Notes: generated by a model not told the origin, from the sequence alone. Shown: positions 8,797-22,760, counted from the stretch's first letter. The stretch: DNA of 64,000 nt from Massilia forsythiae (GCF_012849555.1 NZ_CP051685.1:2108001-2172000), one strand, 5' to 3'. Translations and numbers: made by a program.

Positions 8797-9554
8797 ATGA
8801 AACCCGTCGCTCCCGGAACCGTCATCTTCCACCGCCATCGCGGCTATGGCGTCATCACCCATGTCAACCTGCTGACCGGCTGGATCTCGGCCCGTTTCGG
8901 CAACGAAGCGCGCACGCTCGACCTGAACCTCTCGACCGACGAGGTGCAGCACGCCGACGGCGAGGCGATCCACTTCCGCCGTTCGCCGCCGGACCGCATG
9001 CCGCACGCGCGCCTGATGGCGATGGTGCGCGAACTGCACATGGCCGGCTACGAAAAACTGTACCTGCACTCCTGGCCAAAGCCGTCCGGCCTGCACTGGC
9101 GCTGGCACCTGTTCGCCGGCCAGCGCGACTGGATGCAGCGTCCCTGGCGCGAAGGCTGGTATGGCTCCGGCGCCGACTACAACAACAACCCGGTCATGGG
9201 GTGGGGCGACGCGCCCGGCGCCAGTACCGAGGAACTGATCCACGCGCTGGCCAGGTTCGATCCGGAAGGCCTGGCGCGCGGGCTCGGGCGCGACGAGGAC
9301 CACACCGCCTGGTTCGCCAGCGTGTGCGATGCGCTGCTGCCGGGTTACACCTACAGTTTCGACATGGCGCCGCCGCCCAAGGGGGCGGCTTGGTCGAGAT
9401 GCCGCCGGTACCGGTGGTGCCGGTGCGCGCCGGCCTGCCGCCGTACACCGGCCCCGACGTCGGCTGGCCGCCGGGCTGGGCCGGCCTGTGGACGCGGCGT
9501 CACGAGATGCCGGTACGTAAGCCGAATTTCACGGGCGAGCCGGAATTGCGGTGA
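8797..9554 (+). pseudogene. Unknown protein, frameshifted at a G-run
   Basis: Coding starts at ATG 8797 with a small beta-type segment (VIFHRHRGYGVITHV) resembling CarD/tudor-like nucleic-acid-associated domains, though I cannot assign a family. The frame runs well to about 9380, where MAPPPKG meets a run of five G. Continuing in the -1 frame gives GGLVEMPPVPVVPV and a plausible Pro-rich C-terminus ending at 9554 (about 252 residues in all). The uncorrected frame instead reads into Arg/Cys-rich noise to 9582. The location in a homopolymer suggests either a sequencing error or a recent slippage mutation. It is convergent with the next gene. Confidence 0.6.
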
Positions 9555-9593
9555 TGGCGTGAGCCACCGCCACCGACGGTAGATGGATACCGA

Positions 9594-10589
9594 TCATGCA
9601 TCGCGGCGCAATGCATCCGGATTCAAGATCCCGGTCGGCTTGCCATCCGCAAAATTCACCACGTTCTCGAACGCCGCCCTGAAATACAGCGCGTAGCTGT
9701 CGCGCTCTACATACCCCAGGTGCGGCGTCGCCAGCACCGTCGGAATCTTCAGCAACGGTGCATCCGCCGCCAAGGGCTCGCTGGTGAACACGTCCAGCGC
9801 CGCCTGCCCCGGCTGTCCCCGCTTCAACGCTTCTTCCAGCGCGTTCTCCGCCACCAGTTCGGCGCGGCTGGTGTTCACGAACAGCGCATCCGGCTTCATC
9901 CGGGCCAGGTCGTCCGCCGTGACCAGGCCGCGCGTGGCATCCACCAGGCGCAGGTGCAGGCTCAGCACGTCGGCCTGCTCGAAGAATGCCGCGCGCGACG
10001 GCGCGGCATGGTAACCGTCGGCCGTGGCGGCTGCGCGGCTGGCTTCGCTGCCCCACACCAGCACCTGCATCCCGAAGGCCTTGCCGTAGCCTGCGATCAG
10101 GCGCCCGATCTTGCCGTAACCCCAGATCGCCAGCGTGCGCCCACGCAGCACCCGGCCGACCCCGTTCAGCGCCGGATTGATCGACGCGGTCTGCCACAGG
10201 CCTTCCTTGAGGTTGGTGGCGTACGGCACGATGCGGCGCGAGGCCGCCATGATCAGCGTCCAGGTCAGCTCGGCCGGCGCCACCGGCGAACCGACGCCCT
10301 CGGCAATGGCGACGCCGAGTTCGGTGGCTGCGGCCACGTCGACGTGGCCGGAGACCTTGCCGGTCTGCGACAGCAGCTTCAGGTTCGGCAGTTTCGCCAG
10401 CAATGCACGCGTAAAAGCCGTGCGTTCGCGGATCAGCACCAGGGCGTCGAACGGCGCCAGGCGGATCGCCAGTTGGCCCAGTCCGCGCGTGGAATTGTTG
10501 AATACCCTGACCTCGTGGCCGTCCAGCAAACTGAAACAGTCGAGCTGGCGGACCGCATCCTGGTAATCGTCAAGAATCGCTATTTTCAT
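9594..10589 (-). CDS. D-2-hydroxyacid dehydrogenase family protein
   Basis: A 331-residue NAD-dependent oxidoreductase of the D-isomer 2-hydroxyacid dehydrogenase family, which reduces 2-oxo acids or oxidises D-2-hydroxy acids. The nucleotide-binding motif is WGYGKIG (156-162). The catalytic Arg242 (NTSRAE), Glu271 (TSEPL) and His290 (ATPHLGY) are all in place. The substrate cannot be read from sequence; related proteins are often called phosphoglycerate dehydrogenase-like. The gene is single, convergent with the frameshifted gene before it and divergent from pckG. A TTGGT-ACCAA palindrome lies about 75 bp upstream of its start and may be its operator (inference). Confidence 0.9.
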   Translation of the reverse strand: MKIAILDDYQDAVRQLDCFSLLDGHEVRVFNNSTRGLGQLAIRLAPFDALVLIRERTAFTRALLAKLPNLKLLSQTGKVSGHVDVAAATELGVAIAEGVGSPVAPAELTWTLIMAASRRIVPYATNLKEGLWQTASINPALNGVGRVLRGRTLAIWGYGKIGRLIAGYGKAFGMQVLVWGSEASRAAATADGYHAAPSRAAFFEQADVLSLHLRLVDATRGLVTADDLARMKPDALFVNTSRAELVAENALEEALKRGQPGQAALDVFTSEPLAADAPLLKIPTVLATPHLGYVERDSYALYFRAAFENVVNFADGKPTGILNPDALRRDA

Positions 10590-10663
10590 GAGAGTTCGTC
10601 GAAGTTGGCGGTGTGGAGGTAATGAAATGACACGAATTAAAACGGCAAAAATACCCTACTACA

Positions 10664-10675
10664 TTGGTCAACCAA
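10664..10675. promoter_or_regulatory. TTGGT-N2-ACCAA palindrome, candidate GntR-family operator
   Basis: The 12-bp site ttggtcaaccaa resembles operators of FadR-subfamily GntR regulators (TTGGT-N-ACCAA). It overlaps a larger imperfect inverted repeat (10669-10694, caaccaaaaat / atttttgttg). Its distance suggests control of the hydroxyacid dehydrogenase rather than pckG. No regulator gene is adjacent. Confidence 0.4.
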
Positions 10676-10752
10676 AAATCCTACATTTTTGTTGTCGGAG
10701 GATTTTAAAGCCGTCCCCAGGAGTGTAGAATCGACCAGACATAAAGATCAGC

Positions 10753-10769
10753 GATGTCTGAATGACATC
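10753..10769. promoter_or_regulatory. Perfect inverted repeat upstream of pckG
   Basis: gatgtc-tgaat-gacatc forms a perfect 6+5+6 palindrome in the 336-bp spacer 10590-10925, about 157 bp before the pckG start. It is a candidate operator of unknown owner. Apart from this and the TTGGT palindrome I see no gene in the spacer. Confidence 0.4.
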
Positions 10770-10925
10770 ATTTATGGTCAGCAGCATGATCCCCGATCCT
10801 GACGCGTGAGCATACCGCGCAGACCGACGACAACGGATGGCTGCGCCAGCCCGAGAGGCGTTCCCCGACGACGATCCTGCCGTGCCGGGACAAGACAAGT
10901 TTCTTTATTGGCATTGGAGGTACTC

Positions 10926-12791
<1,866 letters not shown>

Positions 12792-12870
12792 GCGGGCTCA
12801 AAAGAACTCGGGGAGTACCAGCGAGGAGACGACGGCTGCGGCACGGACCAGCAGCCGCGACAACGAAGGA

Positions 12871-12898
12871 GGGACAAGCGTGTGCTTGTCCCTTTTTT
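12871..12898 (+). terminator. Intrinsic terminator after pckG
   Basis: A perfect 9-bp stem gggacaagc/gcttgtccc with a gtgt loop is followed by six T. It lies 80 bp after the pckG stop and just before the convergent LysR gene. Confidence 0.9.
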
Positions 12899-12913
12899 CA
12901 TTGATTACACTGA

Positions 12914-13798
12914 TTAAATAAAACGCTCGGCCAGGAAATCGACGAAGCTGCGCAGCTTGGGCGCGCGGTAGCGATCAAGCGGGTAGACCACGCTCATCGG
13001 ACGGGCCGGAAGGGAAAATGCCGGCAGCAATTGCACCAGGCGCCCGGCACGGACATCGTCTTCGAGCAAAATCGCCGGTTGCAGGATGATGCCGGCACCA
13101 TGGATGGCGGCCACGCGCAGGGCCTGGCCATGGTTGACGCGTAGCCGTCCCGACACGTGCACGCAGAACGCATCATCGCCACCGCCACCGCCGATGCGCC
13201 ATTGCGCCAGCGCGGCCGGACTGAAGGACAGGCATTCGTGCCGGGCCAGGTCGTCCGGCACGGCAGGCGTACCGCGGCGCGCCAGGTAGGCGGGCGAGGC
13301 GCAGATCATCAGGCGATAGGGCGCCAGCGGTTTCGCCACCAGCGTCGAATCGGGTAGGCGGCCGATGCGGATTGCCGCCTCGAAGCCTTCCTCGACCAGG
13401 TCGACCACGCGATCGGAAAGCGTCACGTCGACATCCACGTCGGGATAGCGTTCCAGGTAATCCGACAGGGCCGGCATCAGCGCTTCGGTGCCGAAGCTGA
13501 CCGGCGCCGTGATGCGCAGCGTACCGGCCGGCGCCAGTTGCAGGTTCTGCGCCTGCGCATCGGTTTCGGCGACCAGCCGCAGGATTTCCTTGCAGCGCGC
13601 ATAGTAATCGCTGCCGAACTCGGTCAGGTGCTGGCGCCGCGTGGTCCGGCGCAGCAACTGCATGCCGAGGCGCTGTTCCAGCGTGCGCAGGTGCTTGCCC
13701 GCCATCGTCGCCGAGATGCCGGACGCGGCGGCGGCGGCACTCAGGCTGCCCTTGTCGACCGCCAGCACGTACACCCGCATGCTGTCCAGTAAATCCAT
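12914..13798 (-). CDS. LysR-family transcriptional regulator
   Basis: A 294-residue LysR regulator. Residues 1-60 form the winged helix-turn-helix (SLSAAAAASGISATMAGKHL, then LRRTTRR), and about 90-290 form the periplasmic-binding-like effector domain. It belongs by look to the large group regulating divergent oxidoreductase genes (CrgA/DsdC-like arrangement). It is divergently transcribed from the medium-chain reductase at 13909, with about 110 bp between, the usual arrangement in which the regulator controls its neighbour and itself. The effector is not predictable. Confidence 0.92.
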   Translation of the reverse strand: MDLLDSMRVYVLAVDKGSLSAAAAASGISATMAGKHLRTLEQRLGMQLLRRTTRRQHLTEFGSDYYARCKEILRLVAETDAQAQNLQLAPAGTLRITAPVSFGTEALMPALSDYLERYPDVDVDVTLSDRVVDLVEEGFEAAIRIGRLPDSTLVAKPLAPYRLMICASPAYLARRGTPAVPDDLARHECLSFSPAALAQWRIGGGGGDDAFCVHVSGRLRVNHGQALRVAAIHGAGIILQPAILLEDDVRAGRLVQLLPAFSLPARPMSVVYPLDRYRAPKLRSFVDFLAERFI

Positions 13799-13908
13799 TG
13801 CGCACTCCCGGTTTCAGATCATCCAACGAAACCGCAGTTTATCTCCGTTTGCTGTGGAGTGAAGATGAGCATCCCGCAAGCCCGCTTGCTCACCATACCG
13901 AGAACACC

Positions 13909-14913
13909 ATGAAAGCCATCGAACTGACCGCCCCGTCGCTGGACGCGTTTCGCGCCACCGATTATCCCGAACCGCACGCCGGCCCCGGCGAAGTCGTGCT
14001 GCGCCTGCGCGCGGCCACGCTGAACTATGCCGACGTAGCCGTTGCCACCGGCGCCTTTCCCGCCCCGCGTTTTCCCTTGATCCCGGTCGCCGACGGCGCC
14101 GGCGAGATCGCGGCGCTGGGAGAGGGCGTCGACGGCTGGGCCGTCGGCGAGCGCGTCGTCCCGCATTTCATGCCGGCCTGGCTGGACGGTCCTCCTACGG
14201 CGCGCGCCATGGTCGCCATGCGCGGCATCAGCCTGCCCGGATCGCTGGCCGAGTACGTGGCGCTGCCCGCCGCCAGCCTGGTCGCCTTGCCCGGCCACCT
14301 CGATTTCATCCAGGGGGCGGCCCTGCCGATCGCCGCGACCACCGCCTGGAATGCGCTGCGCTCGACGGCGCTGGGGCCGGGATCGGTCGTGCTGCTGCTG
14401 GGCACCGGCGGCGTCAGCCTGTTCGCCCTGCAATTCGCCAAGGCACTCGGGGCCACGGTGATCGTCGCTTCCTCGTCCGACGAAAAACTGGCGCGCGTCC
14501 GCAGGCTCGGCGCCGACCACCTGATCAACTACCGTGGCACGCCGGACTGGGACGCGCAGACGCTGGAACTGACTGGCGGGCGCGGCGCCGACCTGGTGCT
14601 GGAAACCGTGGGCGCGGCGACCATCGCACGCTCGCTGAACGCGGTGGCGGTGGGCGGCACCGTCTTCACGATCGGCATCCTGGGCGGCACCAAGGCGTCG
14701 CTCGACCTGCTGCCGGTCATTACCAAGGCCGTGCGCGTGATCGGCAATAGCACCGGATCGAGGGCCGACCTGGCCGCGGCGGTGGGGTTCATCGCCGCGC
14801 ACCGCATCGTGCCGGTGATCGACCGCGTGTTCGGACTCGACGAGGTGCGTGCGGCCTATGCCGAACTGGCCTCCGGCGGACGGCACGTCGGCAAGATCGC
14901 GATCGCGCATTGA
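13909..14913 (+). CDS. Zinc-independent medium-chain alcohol dehydrogenase/quinone oxidoreductase-type protein
   Basis: A 334-residue NAD(P)-dependent oxidoreductase of the medium-chain superfamily. The GroES-like domain is N-terminal; the Rossmann motif LLGTGGVSLFALQFAKALGA begins near residue 164. The Cys/His residues that bind catalytic and structural zinc in classical alcohol dehydrogenases are not present, so it is more like the quinone-oxidoreductase branch that reduces activated double bonds or quinones; the substrate is unknown. Start ATG 13909 (MKAIEL) is conserved for the family; the frame extends upstream into the regulator promoter without similarity. It is divergent from, and probably controlled by, the LysR gene. 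Confidence 0.9.
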   Translation: MKAIELTAPSLDAFRATDYPEPHAGPGEVVLRLRAATLNYADVAVATGAFPAPRFPLIPVADGAGEIAALGEGVDGWAVGERVVPHFMPAWLDGPPTARAMVAMRGISLPGSLAEYVALPAASLVALPGHLDFIQGAALPIAATTAWNALRSTALGPGSVVLLLGTGGVSLFALQFAKALGATVIVASSSDEKLARVRRLGADHLINYRGTPDWDAQTLELTGGRGADLVLETVGAATIARSLNAVAVGGTVFTIGILGGTKASLDLLPVITKAVRVIGNSTGSRADLAAAVGFIAAHRIVPVIDRVFGLDEVRAAYAELASGGRHVGKIAIAH

Positions 14914-15012
14914 ATTGACGGATGGTCGACCGGCCGCCCTGCGCTTCATCAGCGCGTCACATTCCAAAGTGATAATGCCTCGCTCCGATCCTTCATGCTT
15001 CCGGAGCAACCG

Positions 15013-16932
15013 ATGTCGCGTTTCGCCAGTTCGACCACGTCTATCCATTCATCTCCGCCACCGCAGGCGGCGCGCAATGCCGCCATCGCCGCCGCCGTCC
15101 TTGCCCTGCTGGCGGCCTGCGGCGGCAGCGACTACGTCGACGTGTCGCCGGTCACGACCGCCCCGGCGGCGCCGGCCGACCCGGGCTTCGTCGAAAACGT
15201 GCCGCTGCCGGTGGCACCCGCCTTCGTCGACAGCGCCGCCACCAACCAGCAGACCCAGCTGACGATCGACGTCAACGCCGGGGTGCGCGCCCTGTCGCCG
15301 TTCCTGGAACTGTGGCAGCCGCTCACGCGGACGGTCGACGTCAGCACCTGGAGCGGCTTGCCGGGGCAGGGAACCGTGCTGAACCAGGCGGTGCACGACC
15401 GCAACATCCAGTACGTGGTGGACGCCACCGCCCAGCGCACGGCGGCGCAGGCCACCGCCGCCTACCTCGACGACCGCCAGAACCAGGCTTACAGCATCGT
15501 CGACGGCCTCGGCCCCTTGACCGCGGCCTGGCGCGCCGGCGCGAAAGCCACCACCACGATTACCGCTGTCGCCGCCGACGCCACCACGGTGAAATACGAC
15601 GATGGCGGCAATGGCGCCGGCGATGCCACCACGGCCGCGTTCGGCTCGGTGGTCGGCTTCATCAACACCATGCGCAATAACGGGTCGACCGAACCGGCCA
15701 AGCGTTTTTATAAATACCCGCGCCCGTGGCGCTGGAGCAGCGCCGTCAAGGTCGTGCCGGCGCTGGAACCGGCCAAGAGCCCGACCCCGAACACCGATGG
15801 CGGTTTCCCCAGCGGCCACACGAATGCCGGCATGCTGAACTCGCTGGCGATGGCGTACGCGATGCCGGAACGTTTTCAGGAAATGCTCTCTCGCGGCCTG
15901 GAGCTGGGCGAGAACCGCATCCTGGCCGGCATGCATTCGCCGCTGGATGTGATGGGCGGCCGCATGCTGTCGCACGCTATTTTCACCGGCAATATCAACG
16001 ACCCCGCCAACGCCGCCCTCAAGCAAAAAGCCCATGCCGATGCCCACGCATGGATCCAGGGCCAGACCGGCACCACGGCCAATACGCTGTATGCCTACGC
16101 GCATGCGGCCGCGGCCGGCGCCGACCGCTTCGCCGACCACGATGCCAACAAGGCCAATTACCTGCGCCGCCTGAGCTTTGGCTTCAGCCCGATCAAGGCG
16201 ACGAATGGCGCCGCCGTGGTCCCCAAGGGTGCCGAGGCGATCCTGGAAACCCGCCTGCCTTACCTGGATGCGATGCAGCGCCGCGCCGTGTTGCGCAGCA
16301 CCGCGCTGCCGTCCGGCTATCCGCTGCTGGACGATGCCGAAGGCTGGGGCCGCCTGAACCTGTTCGCCGCCGCCGACGGCTACGGCGCTTTCAGCGGCAA
16401 CGTCGTCGTGACCATGGATGCGGCGCGCGGCGGCTTCTATGCGATGGACGCCTGGCGCAACGACATTGCCGGCAGCGGCAAGCTGACCCTGAAGGGCAGC
16501 GGCCGCCTGGCGCTGTACGGCAAGAACACGTTTACGGGCGGTACGCAGATCGACGGCGGCACGCTGGAAAGCGCGGCCGACGGCGCGCTGGGCAGCGGCG
16601 ACGTGTACGTGGGTGCGGCCGGCACCCTGGCCAGCAAGGGGCCGGGCCAGCTCGCCATCGGCGGCAACTACGCCCAACTCGACAAGGGCACGCTGGACAT
16701 CACGCTCGGCGCCAACAACGCCGGCACGCTGGCGGTGAGGAACACGGCGACGATCGTCGGCGGCACCCTGCGCCTGCGCTTCGCCGGCGGCTTCAAGCCC
16801 AGCGTGGGCGCGAGCTACCGGGTGCTGCGCGCCGGCACCCGCAAGGGCGTGTTCGGCGGCGTGGTCGCCGACGGCTACAAGGCGACGCTCGAGTACAGCA
16901 ATACCGGGGTGTCGGTGCATATCGACGGTTGA
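15013..16932 (+). CDS. PAP2/vanadium haloperoxidase-like phosphatase lipoprotein with a beta-strand repeat tail
   Basis: A 639-residue protein. The N-terminus has a signal peptide with lipobox LLAAC (Cys36), so it should be a lipid-anchored envelope protein. Its PAP2-superfamily site is complete: K-Y-PRPWRW (about 234-241), PSGHTNAG with His269, and NRILAGMHSPLD with Arg302, His308 and Asp312. Such enzymes are acid phosphatases or haloperoxidases. The last ~150 residues carry Gly-rich repeats (NTFTGGTQIDGGTLE) typical of autotransporter passenger-associated strands, but there is no outer-membrane beta-barrel. That fusion is uncommon. Start chosen at ATG 15013, with GGAG at suitable distance; an ATG 18 bp earlier is weaker. 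Confidence 0.85.
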   Translation: MSRFASSTTSIHSSPPPQAARNAAIAAAVLALLAACGGSDYVDVSPVTTAPAAPADPGFVENVPLPVAPAFVDSAATNQQTQLTIDVNAGVRALSPFLELWQPLTRTVDVSTWSGLPGQGTVLNQAVHDRNIQYVVDATAQRTAAQATAAYLDDRQNQAYSIVDGLGPLTAAWRAGAKATTTITAVAADATTVKYDDGGNGAGDATTAAFGSVVGFINTMRNNGSTEPAKRFYKYPRPWRWSSAVKVVPALEPAKSPTPNTDGGFPSGHTNAGMLNSLAMAYAMPERFQEMLSRGLELGENRILAGMHSPLDVMGGRMLSHAIFTGNINDPANAALKQKAHADAHAWIQGQTGTTANTLYAYAHAAAAGADRFADHDANKANYLRRLSFGFSPIKATNGAAVVPKGAEAILETRLPYLDAMQRRAVLRSTALPSGYPLLDDAEGWGRLNLFAAADGYGAFSGNVVVTMDAARGGFYAMDAWRNDIAGSGKLTLKGSGRLALYGKNTFTGGTQIDGGTLESAADGALGSGDVYVGAAGTLASKGPGQLAIGGNYAQLDKGTLDITLGANNAGTLAVRNTATIVGGTLRLRFAGGFKPSVGASYRVLRAGTRKGVFGGVVADGYKATLEYSNTGVSVHIDG

Positions 16933-17049
16933 TCGATCGCATCCTCCGTTTTACGCGCGATCGGTTATCCGATATCCTGACGTCGACACACGTTGTTAGC
17001 GCAAACATCACGCCGGCAACGTCGACGCCGACAATCAAGGATAACCATC

Positions 17050-18639
17050 ATGAGACACCGCCGCAGCTTGCTCGGCGCCGCACTGGCGCTGGCGTTCGCT
17101 TCTTCCATCAGCGTTGCCGCCCCGGCTGGCGCCGCCGCGCCGGCCGAGCGCCGCATCGCCATCGACGCCGCCGCGCCGACCAGTCCGCGCGACCGCTTCT
17201 ACGACCTGTCGGTCGGCTCGGATTACCCCGGCACCCTGATCCGCGACGACAGCCTGGCCCAGCTCAAGCTGGCCCGGGACGAACTGGGCTTCCGCTTCAT
17301 CCGCTTCCACGGCATTTTTCATGACGTGCTGGGCACCTATAAGGTGGTCGACGGCAAGCCGGTGTACGATTGGACTAAGATCGATACCCTCTACGACAAA
17401 CTGCTGGCCATGGGCATCAAGCCCTTCGTCGAACTCGGCTTCACGCCGGATGCGATGAAGACCTCGAACAACAGCATTTTCTATTGGAAGGGCAATACCT
17501 CGCACCCGGACCATGCGCAGTGGCAGGGCCTGGTCGATGCGTTCGTGCGCCACGTGCAGCAACGCTACGGCCAGGAAGAGGTGAGAACCTGGTTCTTTGA
17601 GGTGTGGAACGAGCCCAACCTGGACGGCTTCTGGGAAAAGGCCGACCAGCCGGCCTATTTCGCGCTGTACGACCTGACCGCGCGCACCATCAAGGCGATC
17701 GACCCGGCGCTGCGCGTGGGCGGCCCCTCGACCGCGGGCGCGGCCTGGGTGCCGGAATTCTTGGCGCACACGCGCCAGAGCGGGGCAGCGGTCGATTTCG
17801 TCACCACGCATACCTATGGCGTGGACGGCGGCTTCCTCGACGAAAACGGCAAGGACGACACCAGGCTGTCGCCGAAACCGGACGCCATCGTCGGCGACGT
17901 GCGCAAGGTCAGGAAGGAAATCGAAGCCTCCTACCTGCCCAAACTACCGCTGTATTTCACCGAATGGAGCACCAGCTACACCCCGCGCGATCCGGTACAC
18001 GATTCATATGTCAGCGCGCCCTATATCCTGAGCAAGCTGAAGGCGTCCGAAGGGCAGTTGCAGGGCATGAGCTACTGGACCTATTCCGACCTGTTCGAGG
18101 AACCGGGTCCGCCGACCGCGCCCTTCGAAGGCGGCTTCGGCCTGATGAACCCGCAGGGCATCCGCAAGCCGGCCTGGTTCGCCTACAAATACCTGAACCA
18201 GCTGGGCGACCGGGAAGTCCGGACTGATGACGCGCAGAGCTGGATCACGCGCGATGCGGATGGCGGCGTGCAGGTGCTGGCCTGGGATTTCCAGTCGCCC
18301 GACCAGGGCAAGCTGAGCAACCGGCCGTTCTATACCAGGGTGCAGCCGACGCGCGCCGGCCAGCCGCTGACGCTGGCGTTGACGGGGATGAAGCCGGGCA
18401 CGTACGCGATGCAGGTGTATCGCACCGGGTTCAAGGCCAACGATGCGTACACGCGTTACCTGGAGATGGGGCGGCCGAAGAACTTGAATGCGGCGCAGGT
18501 GGCGCAGTTGCATGCGTTGACGGCGGACCGGCCGGAGACGCGGCAGGTGAAGGTGGGGGCGAAGGGGTCGGCGAGCGTGCAGGTGCCGATGCGGGTGAAT
18601 GATGTGGTGCTGGTGAAGATCACGGCAGCCAATCGTTGA
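17050..18639 (+). CDS. GH39-type glycosidase (beta-xylosidase-like), exported
   Basis: A 529-residue protein with a Sec signal peptide (cleavage likely after AAPAGAAA, near 30). The TIM-barrel is of glycoside hydrolase clan A, best matching GH39 beta-xylosidases: acid/base Glu188 in WNEPN and nucleophile Glu305 in YFTEWS, with FIRFHGIF near the start of the barrel. A small beta-sandwich-like C-terminal region (about 400-529) follows, as in the family. It probably acts on xylo-oligosaccharides or a related glycoside in the periplasm or outside the cell; the exact sugar is inference. It follows the PAP2-like gene by 117 bp and is followed by a dispersed repeat, so it is likely its own unit. Confidence 0.88.
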   Translation: MRHRRSLLGAALALAFASSISVAAPAGAAAPAERRIAIDAAAPTSPRDRFYDLSVGSDYPGTLIRDDSLAQLKLARDELGFRFIRFHGIFHDVLGTYKVVDGKPVYDWTKIDTLYDKLLAMGIKPFVELGFTPDAMKTSNNSIFYWKGNTSHPDHAQWQGLVDAFVRHVQQRYGQEEVRTWFFEVWNEPNLDGFWEKADQPAYFALYDLTARTIKAIDPALRVGGPSTAGAAWVPEFLAHTRQSGAAVDFVTTHTYGVDGGFLDENGKDDTRLSPKPDAIVGDVRKVRKEIEASYLPKLPLYFTEWSTSYTPRDPVHDSYVSAPYILSKLKASEGQLQGMSYWTYSDLFEEPGPPTAPFEGGFGLMNPQGIRKPAWFAYKYLNQLGDREVRTDDAQSWITRDADGGVQVLAWDFQSPDQGKLSNRPFYTRVQPTRAGQPLTLALTGMKPGTYAMQVYRTGFKANDAYTRYLEMGRPKNLNAAQVAQLHALTADRPETRQVKVGAKGSASVQVPMRVNDVVLVKITAANR

Positions 18640-18652
18640 GTTGGCTCTAGCA

Positions 18653-18792
18653 CGTCGTTCCCGGCCTCGGCGGCCCCCTTGGCGGGGACCCATACTGAGC
18701 CACAAAATTAGGTACCTCAAGAGCTGCCCAGATAGTTTAAAGCTAGCAATTTTGCACACTTCGTATGGATCCCCGCCTGCGCGGGGACGACG
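18653..18792 (+). repeat. Dispersed hairpin-ended repeat, copy 2
   Basis: It shares ccatactgagc, the ggtacctcaagag block and the following segment with 6197-6308, in the same order. Here the right end is intact: ccccgc-ctgc-gcgggg followed by acgacg, the exact reverse complement of the left end of copy 1. The left end here is degenerate. Taken together the element is about 110-140 bp with terminal inverted hairpins. Confidence 0.65.
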
Positions 18793-18803
18793 TGCAAGTG
18801 AAA

Positions 18804-18829
18804 CGGGCCACGATGAAGATCGTGGCCCG
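18804..18829 (-). terminator. Hairpin downstream of uvrA
   Basis: A perfect 11-bp stem (cgggccacgat / atcgtggcccg) with a 4-nt loop lies 55 bp past the uvrA stop on the minus strand. Only three T follow in that direction, so termination may be partial. Confidence 0.6.
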
Positions 18830-18884
18830 CTCGCTTTACGCTTTCAACGGTAATGCCTTGCCGCCGGAAGCAGCGGCACCCGCC

Positions 18885-21734
<2,850 letters not shown>

Positions 21735-22247
21735 TAGCTAGTTTTGCAGCCTTTCCATGGTAAGGGCGCCTGCGGCCGGCACACGAGATCGTCGCGCCGA
21801 GCGGGCCAATCAAGGGAGAACCCGTCACTATAGCGGGTTTCGATTACGTACGTATTCGGCCCCGGCGCGACGGCGCGCGCGCGTTAACGGCTTGAAATGC
21901 CTCTTTGGCAAGGCACTCAACAACGGGCAAACCGGGGTCTTCCGTATGTGGTCTGCATCGCGCCCAATTCAATGACAGACTCACCAAAAACCGAAAATTT
22001 TTTTTCCTTGCCTACTTCACAAAGACCCCAAGAATATTGACGCCCATCTCTTCCATTCGAGGCACTTTGCCCCCACTTCCGATGTCTGAGCGGGTGTCGT
22101 AAAAACCCCGTCGCCGCGCATGCGAAAAACGCATCGAAACGTTGCTTCGAACTACCCGGCAACGCATAATAGCGGATCAATTTTTAAACAACTTCCTTGG
22201 CACTTAGACACCACGCAGAGTCAGGGAACCAGCATAGGAGTTTCACC
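21735..22247. other. uvrA-ssb divergent spacer
   Basis: 513 bp with no convincing gene on either strand. It holds an aacccg/cgggtt inverted repeat (21819-21839), a T8 run near 22000 and a small atgcg-aaaaa-cgcat hairpin near 22120. By eye I find no CTGT-N8-ACAG LexA box. The ssb ribosome site is TAGGAG, just before 22248. Confidence 0.5.
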
Positions 22248-22739
22248 ATGGCATCAGTCAACAAGGTCATCATCGTCGGCAACCTCGGCCGCGACCCGGA
22301 AATCCGTTACATGCCGAGCGGCGACGCCATCGCCAACATCGCCGTCGCGACCTCGTACAAGTCGAAGGACCGCAATAGCGGCGAGCAGAAAGAGCTGACC
22401 GAGTGGCACCGCATTTCCTTCTTCGGCCGCATGGCCGAGATCGTCGGCCAGTACCTCAAGAAGGGCTCGTCGGTCTACGTCGAAGGTCGCCTGCAGACCC
22501 GCAAGTACACCGACAAGGACGGCGTCGAGCGTTACTCGACCGACATCGTCGCGGAAAACATGCAGATGCTGGGTGGCCGCCAGGGCATGGGCGGCGGCGA
22601 GAGCTACGGCGGCGACGAGGGCTACGACGCCCCACCGAGCCGTCCGGCACCGCGCCAGGCGCCGCCGGCACCGGCCGCACGTCCGCAGCCGAAGCCGGCC
22701 GCGAACTTCTCGGATATGGATGACGATATTCCGTTCTGA
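22248..22739 (+). CDS. ssb: Single-stranded DNA-binding protein
   Basis: A 163-residue SSB. The OB-fold domain is residues 1-110 ([18 protein letters not shown] at the start, then [13 protein letters not shown]). A Gly/Pro/Ala-rich linker leads to the acidic tip DDDIPF, which docks repair and replication partners such as RecQ, PriA and exonuclease I. It coats single-stranded DNA in replication, recombination and repair. Start ATG 22248, with TAGGAG upstream. It is followed by a strong terminator. Confidence 0.98.
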   Translation: MASVNKVIIVGNLGRDPEIRYMPSGDAIANIAVATSYKSKDRNSGEQKELTEWHRISFFGRMAEIVGQYLKKGSSVYVEGRLQTRKYTDKDGVERYSTDIVAENMQMLGGRQGMGGGESYGGDEGYDAPPSRPAPRQAPPAPAARPQPKPAANFSDMDDDIPF

Positions 22740-22760
22740 AAAATAAACCAAGCAATGCGT

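Noticed and set aside
21735..22247. Small protein genes in the uvrA-ssb spacer
   Set aside because: Open frames here have no ribosome site and no coding character.
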